Positions 62,317 through 64,000 of a stretch of DNA of 64,000 nucleotides are shown here, piece by piece. Every line of letters begins with the position of its first letter. Positions within the stretch are counted from its first letter, which is position 1. Source of the DNA: DASUAS01 sp963756895 (GTDB lineage Bacteria > Actinomycetota > Acidimicrobiia > IMCC26256 > DASPTH01); assembly GCA_963756895.1 (NCBI GenBank), contig CAVWPI010000011.1, forward strand, positions 310,001-374,000. The letters run 5' to 3'. The translations under genes were made by a program, and so were the position numbers. The notes beneath the pieces are model-generated. The model did not search any database. It was not told where the DNA came from and saw only the letters and a program-made list of their open reading frames with translations.

Positions 62317-63129
62317 ATGAAGCGGCGGGGAGCACTGGTCGGGTTCGTGATCGCGTTGGCGCTCGGCGCCGCCGCGTGCGGCAGCGGTGGTTCGGGCGAT
62401 GCCGCGGTGTCGATCGAGACGCTGCAGGCGGCTGCGAGCAACTCGCAGGCGGCGGCGTCGAGCCGGTTCACGATGGACATGGACTTCGACATTGCGGGCG
62501 AGCCCACGACGATCACCGTCGACGGCGTGATGGCCGGCGACGGCAAGAACGGTGAGCTGAACATCTCGATGCCGATCGTCGGGTCGATCGAGGAGCGGGT
62601 CGTCGACGGCGTCATCTACATGAACCTCGGCAGCTTCCCGGGCGCGCCGTCGGCGGTCGCGGGCAAGTGGGTCAAGGTCGACCCCGAGCAGCTCGAGCAG
62701 CACGACGGCACGTTCGGCGACCTGGCCGACCAGGCCGAGTCGAACTCTCCCAACCAGGGCCTCGAGTACCTGCAGGGTCTGTCGGGTGACGTCGAGCAGG
62801 TCGGCGACGACACGGTGGCGGGGCAGCACGCGACGCACTACCGCGCGTCGATCGACTACACGAAGCTGGTCGACGACCTGCCCGACGCGTCTGCGGAGAC
62901 CCGCGACGCCCTCGCCAAGCTCGGCACGGTCCCCGCTGACGTGTGGATCGACGACAACGACCGCGTCGTCAAGATGCACCTCACCATGGACGTCGGCGCG
63001 TTCGGGGCTGGCGCCGGCACCGCCGAGGTGTCCATGGAGATCACCGACTTCGGCGTCCCCGTCGACGTCCAGGCGCCGCCCGAGGACCAGGTAGTCGACT
63101 TCTCGGAGCTGACCTCCATCGACGTCTGA
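62317..63129 (+). CDS. Lipoprotein, LppX/LprG-like
   Basis: A 270-residue lipoprotein with signal peptide and lipobox LGAAAC (Cys21). The mature part has the beta-rich pattern of the LppX/LprAFG family: SSRFTMDMDFDIAG, ERVVDGVIYMNLGSFPG, KWVKVDPEQL and a late HLTMDVGAFGAG. In mycobacteria such proteins carry lipids across the cell envelope. ATG 62317 lies behind GGAGGGACC. Confidence 0.82.
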   Translation: MKRRGALVGFVIALALGAAACGSGGSGDAAVSIETLQAAASNSQAAASSRFTMDMDFDIAGEPTTITVDGVMAGDGKNGELNISMPIVGSIEERVVDGVIYMNLGSFPGAPSAVAGKWVKVDPEQLEQHDGTFGDLADQAESNSPNQGLEYLQGLSGDVEQVGDDTVAGQHATHYRASIDYTKLVDDLPDASAETRDALAKLGTVPADVWIDDNDRVVKMHLTMDVGAFGAGAGTAEVSMEITDFGVPVDVQAPPEDQVVDFSELTSIDV

Positions 63130-63242
63130 CGATCGCGCCACGCGGCGCGGCATGCATGAGCAGCACGTCGGCTGACCGCGACCACGAGCCAGACCGGGAG
63201 CGGCATGACGAAGGCACCGAGACGACCGGTAGCCTGACCAGC

Positions 63243-64000
63243 ATGGATGCGGTCGAACCGAGCGTCGGGTGGGGAGTCCTGCACCTGTTCTACCGGGTCG
63301 ACCGTGCGCGCGCCGACGCCGACCCGCAGGCGGGGAAGCGGATCATCGACGCGGTGCAGTCACTGGTCGACGACGGCCACCAGGTGCTGCTCTTCGCGGT
63401 GCTCGGCCACAAGGCCGATCTCGGGGTGATGGCGCTCGGGCCCGATCTCGCCCGCCTCCAGCAGTTCCAGCAGGAGCTCGCGGCCACCCCCCTCGACCTG
63501 GTCGACTCGTACGTGTCGCTCACGGAGCTCTCGGAGTACACGAGCACCGAGGACGACGAGCGGGCGCGGCTGGCGGGCGAGGAGGGCCTCGAGGGGCCTG
63601 CGGCAGAGGCGCGGCTGGCAGCATGGCGCGAGCGCATCGCGCACTACCAGGAGCAGCGCATCCACCCGCAGCTCCCGCTCAAGAAGACGATCTGCTTCTA
63701 CCCGATGTCGAAGCGCCGGGCGACCGCGGCCAACTGGTACTCGCTCCCCTTCGCGGAGCGGAAGCGGTTGATGGGGGGACACGCGCGCGTCGGCCGCACG
63801 TACGCCGGGCGGGTGCTGCAGCTCATCACCGGATCCACCGGTCTCGACGACTGGGAGTGGGGCGTCACGTTGCTCGCCGACGATCCCGTCGCGCTGAAGG
63901 AGATCGTCTACGAGATGCGCTTCGATCCGGTCTCCGCCGACTACGCGGACTTCGGGACGTTCGTCACCGGGTTGCTGCTCGAACCGGCCGACGCGCTCCA
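63243..64000 (+). CDS. hemQ: Coproheme decarboxylase HemQ / chlorite dismutase family (partial, runs off the window)
   Basis: The last step of the coproporphyrin heme pathway of actinobacteria and firmicutes. The open frame from ATG 63243 continues to the end of the window. Visible are LHLFYRVDRARAD, the conserved loop CFYPMSKRR before NWYSLPF, the proximal heme histidine in MGGHARVGRTYAGRV, and the second-domain DDWEWGVTLLADDP. About 252 residues are present. Only the C-terminus is missing. Confidence 0.92.
   Translation, partial: MDAVEPSVGWGVLHLFYRVDRARADADPQAGKRIIDAVQSLVDDGHQVLLFAVLGHKADLGVMALGPDLARLQQFQQELAATPLDLVDSYVSLTELSEYTSTEDDERARLAGEEGLEGPAAEARLAAWRERIAHYQEQRIHPQLPLKKTICFYPMSKRRATAANWYSLPFAERKRLMGGHARVGRTYAGRVLQLITGSTGLDDWEWGVTLLADDPVALKEIVYEMRFDPVSADYADFGTFVTGLLLEPADAL

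Noticed and set aside
60517..63153. 878-codon minus-strand open frame opposite groEL and the lipoprotein
   Set aside because: A shadow of groEL; it crosses the terminator and contains no family motif.

Overview
The window is a gene-dense, high-GC stretch of chromosome with many GTG starts and GTGA/ATGA stop-start overlaps. The gene content is actinobacterial: a SigR/RsrA-type sigma and zinc anti-sigma pair, CarD, DisA beside RadA, HemQ, a DUF3263 protein, GpgS, and the order metalloprotease-tilS-hpt-ftsH-folE-folP-folB-folK-panC. Placing it among the deep-branching Acidimicrobiia is my inference, not something the sequence proves. No rRNA, CRISPR array, insertion sequence, integrase or phage gene was found, and no stretch longer than 300 bases lacks a gene.

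Layout. 0-2 kb: the end of an unknown gene, a hairpin-flanked DUF559 cassette, and a DedA membrane protein. 2-8.2 kb: topA, an MFS transporter, tmk, holB and tRNA-Thr(CGT). 8.3-13.9 kb: an alpha/beta hydrolase, a GGDEF protein, a tyrosine phosphatase, a two-domain cupredoxin, a lone cyclic-nucleotide-binding protein and an EAL protein. 14-15.2 kb: the sigma/anti-sigma pair and a small membrane protein. 15.2-28.2 kb: a cofactor supercluster for folate (folE, folP, folB, folK), pantothenate/CoA (panC, panD, coaX) and NAD (nadB, nadC), preceded by tilS, hpt and ftsH. 28.2-30.1 kb: a lipid-binding-like protein and three poorly characterised small proteins. 30.2-34.9 kb: a polyprenyl diphosphate synthase, clpC and a lipoprotein. 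34.8-43.6 kb: a HAD phosphatase, radA, disA, a dienelactone hydrolase-like protein, a Crp-family regulator, carD, ispD, ispF, cysS and rlmB. 43.7-46.5 kb: a membrane glycosyltransferase, tRNA-Thr(TGT), an alcohol dehydrogenase and a DUF3263 protein. 46.5-52.8 kb: a compatible-solute island (otsB, otsA, a TreT-type trehalose synthase, glycerate kinase, gpgS). 52.9-54.6 kb: a SAM-I riboswitch driving a threonine-synthase-like enzyme and a sulfur-carrier protein, matching the MetM/MetO homocysteine route known from Streptomyces. 54.6-55.7 kb: a second hairpin-flanked DUF559 cassette. 55.7-60.4 kb: a DtxR-family regulator with manganese-type ligands, a 2-oxoacid dehydrogenase operon and a TetR regulator. 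60.4-64 kb: groEL under two CIRCE operators, an LppX-like lipoprotein and the start of hemQ.

The most novel signal is a repeated cassette design. A two-domain protein (AbiEi-like winged helix plus a DUF559/Vsr-like nuclease fold) is bounded on both sides by a long, nearly perfect hairpin. The hairpin sequence is private to each cassette and matched at its two ends. One hairpin lies about 40-47 nt before the start codon and the other lies at or across the stop codon. A third hairpin of the same build stands alone between two divergent genes at 35.46 kb and may be an empty or decayed site.

About 20 genes, including essential ones such as topA, tmk, holB, tilS and radA, are interrupted by one or more small frameshifts, mostly in C/G runs or GC-alternating tracts. 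This pattern points to residual sequencing indels rather than biological decay. Such genes are given as single coding regions with the shift position stated.
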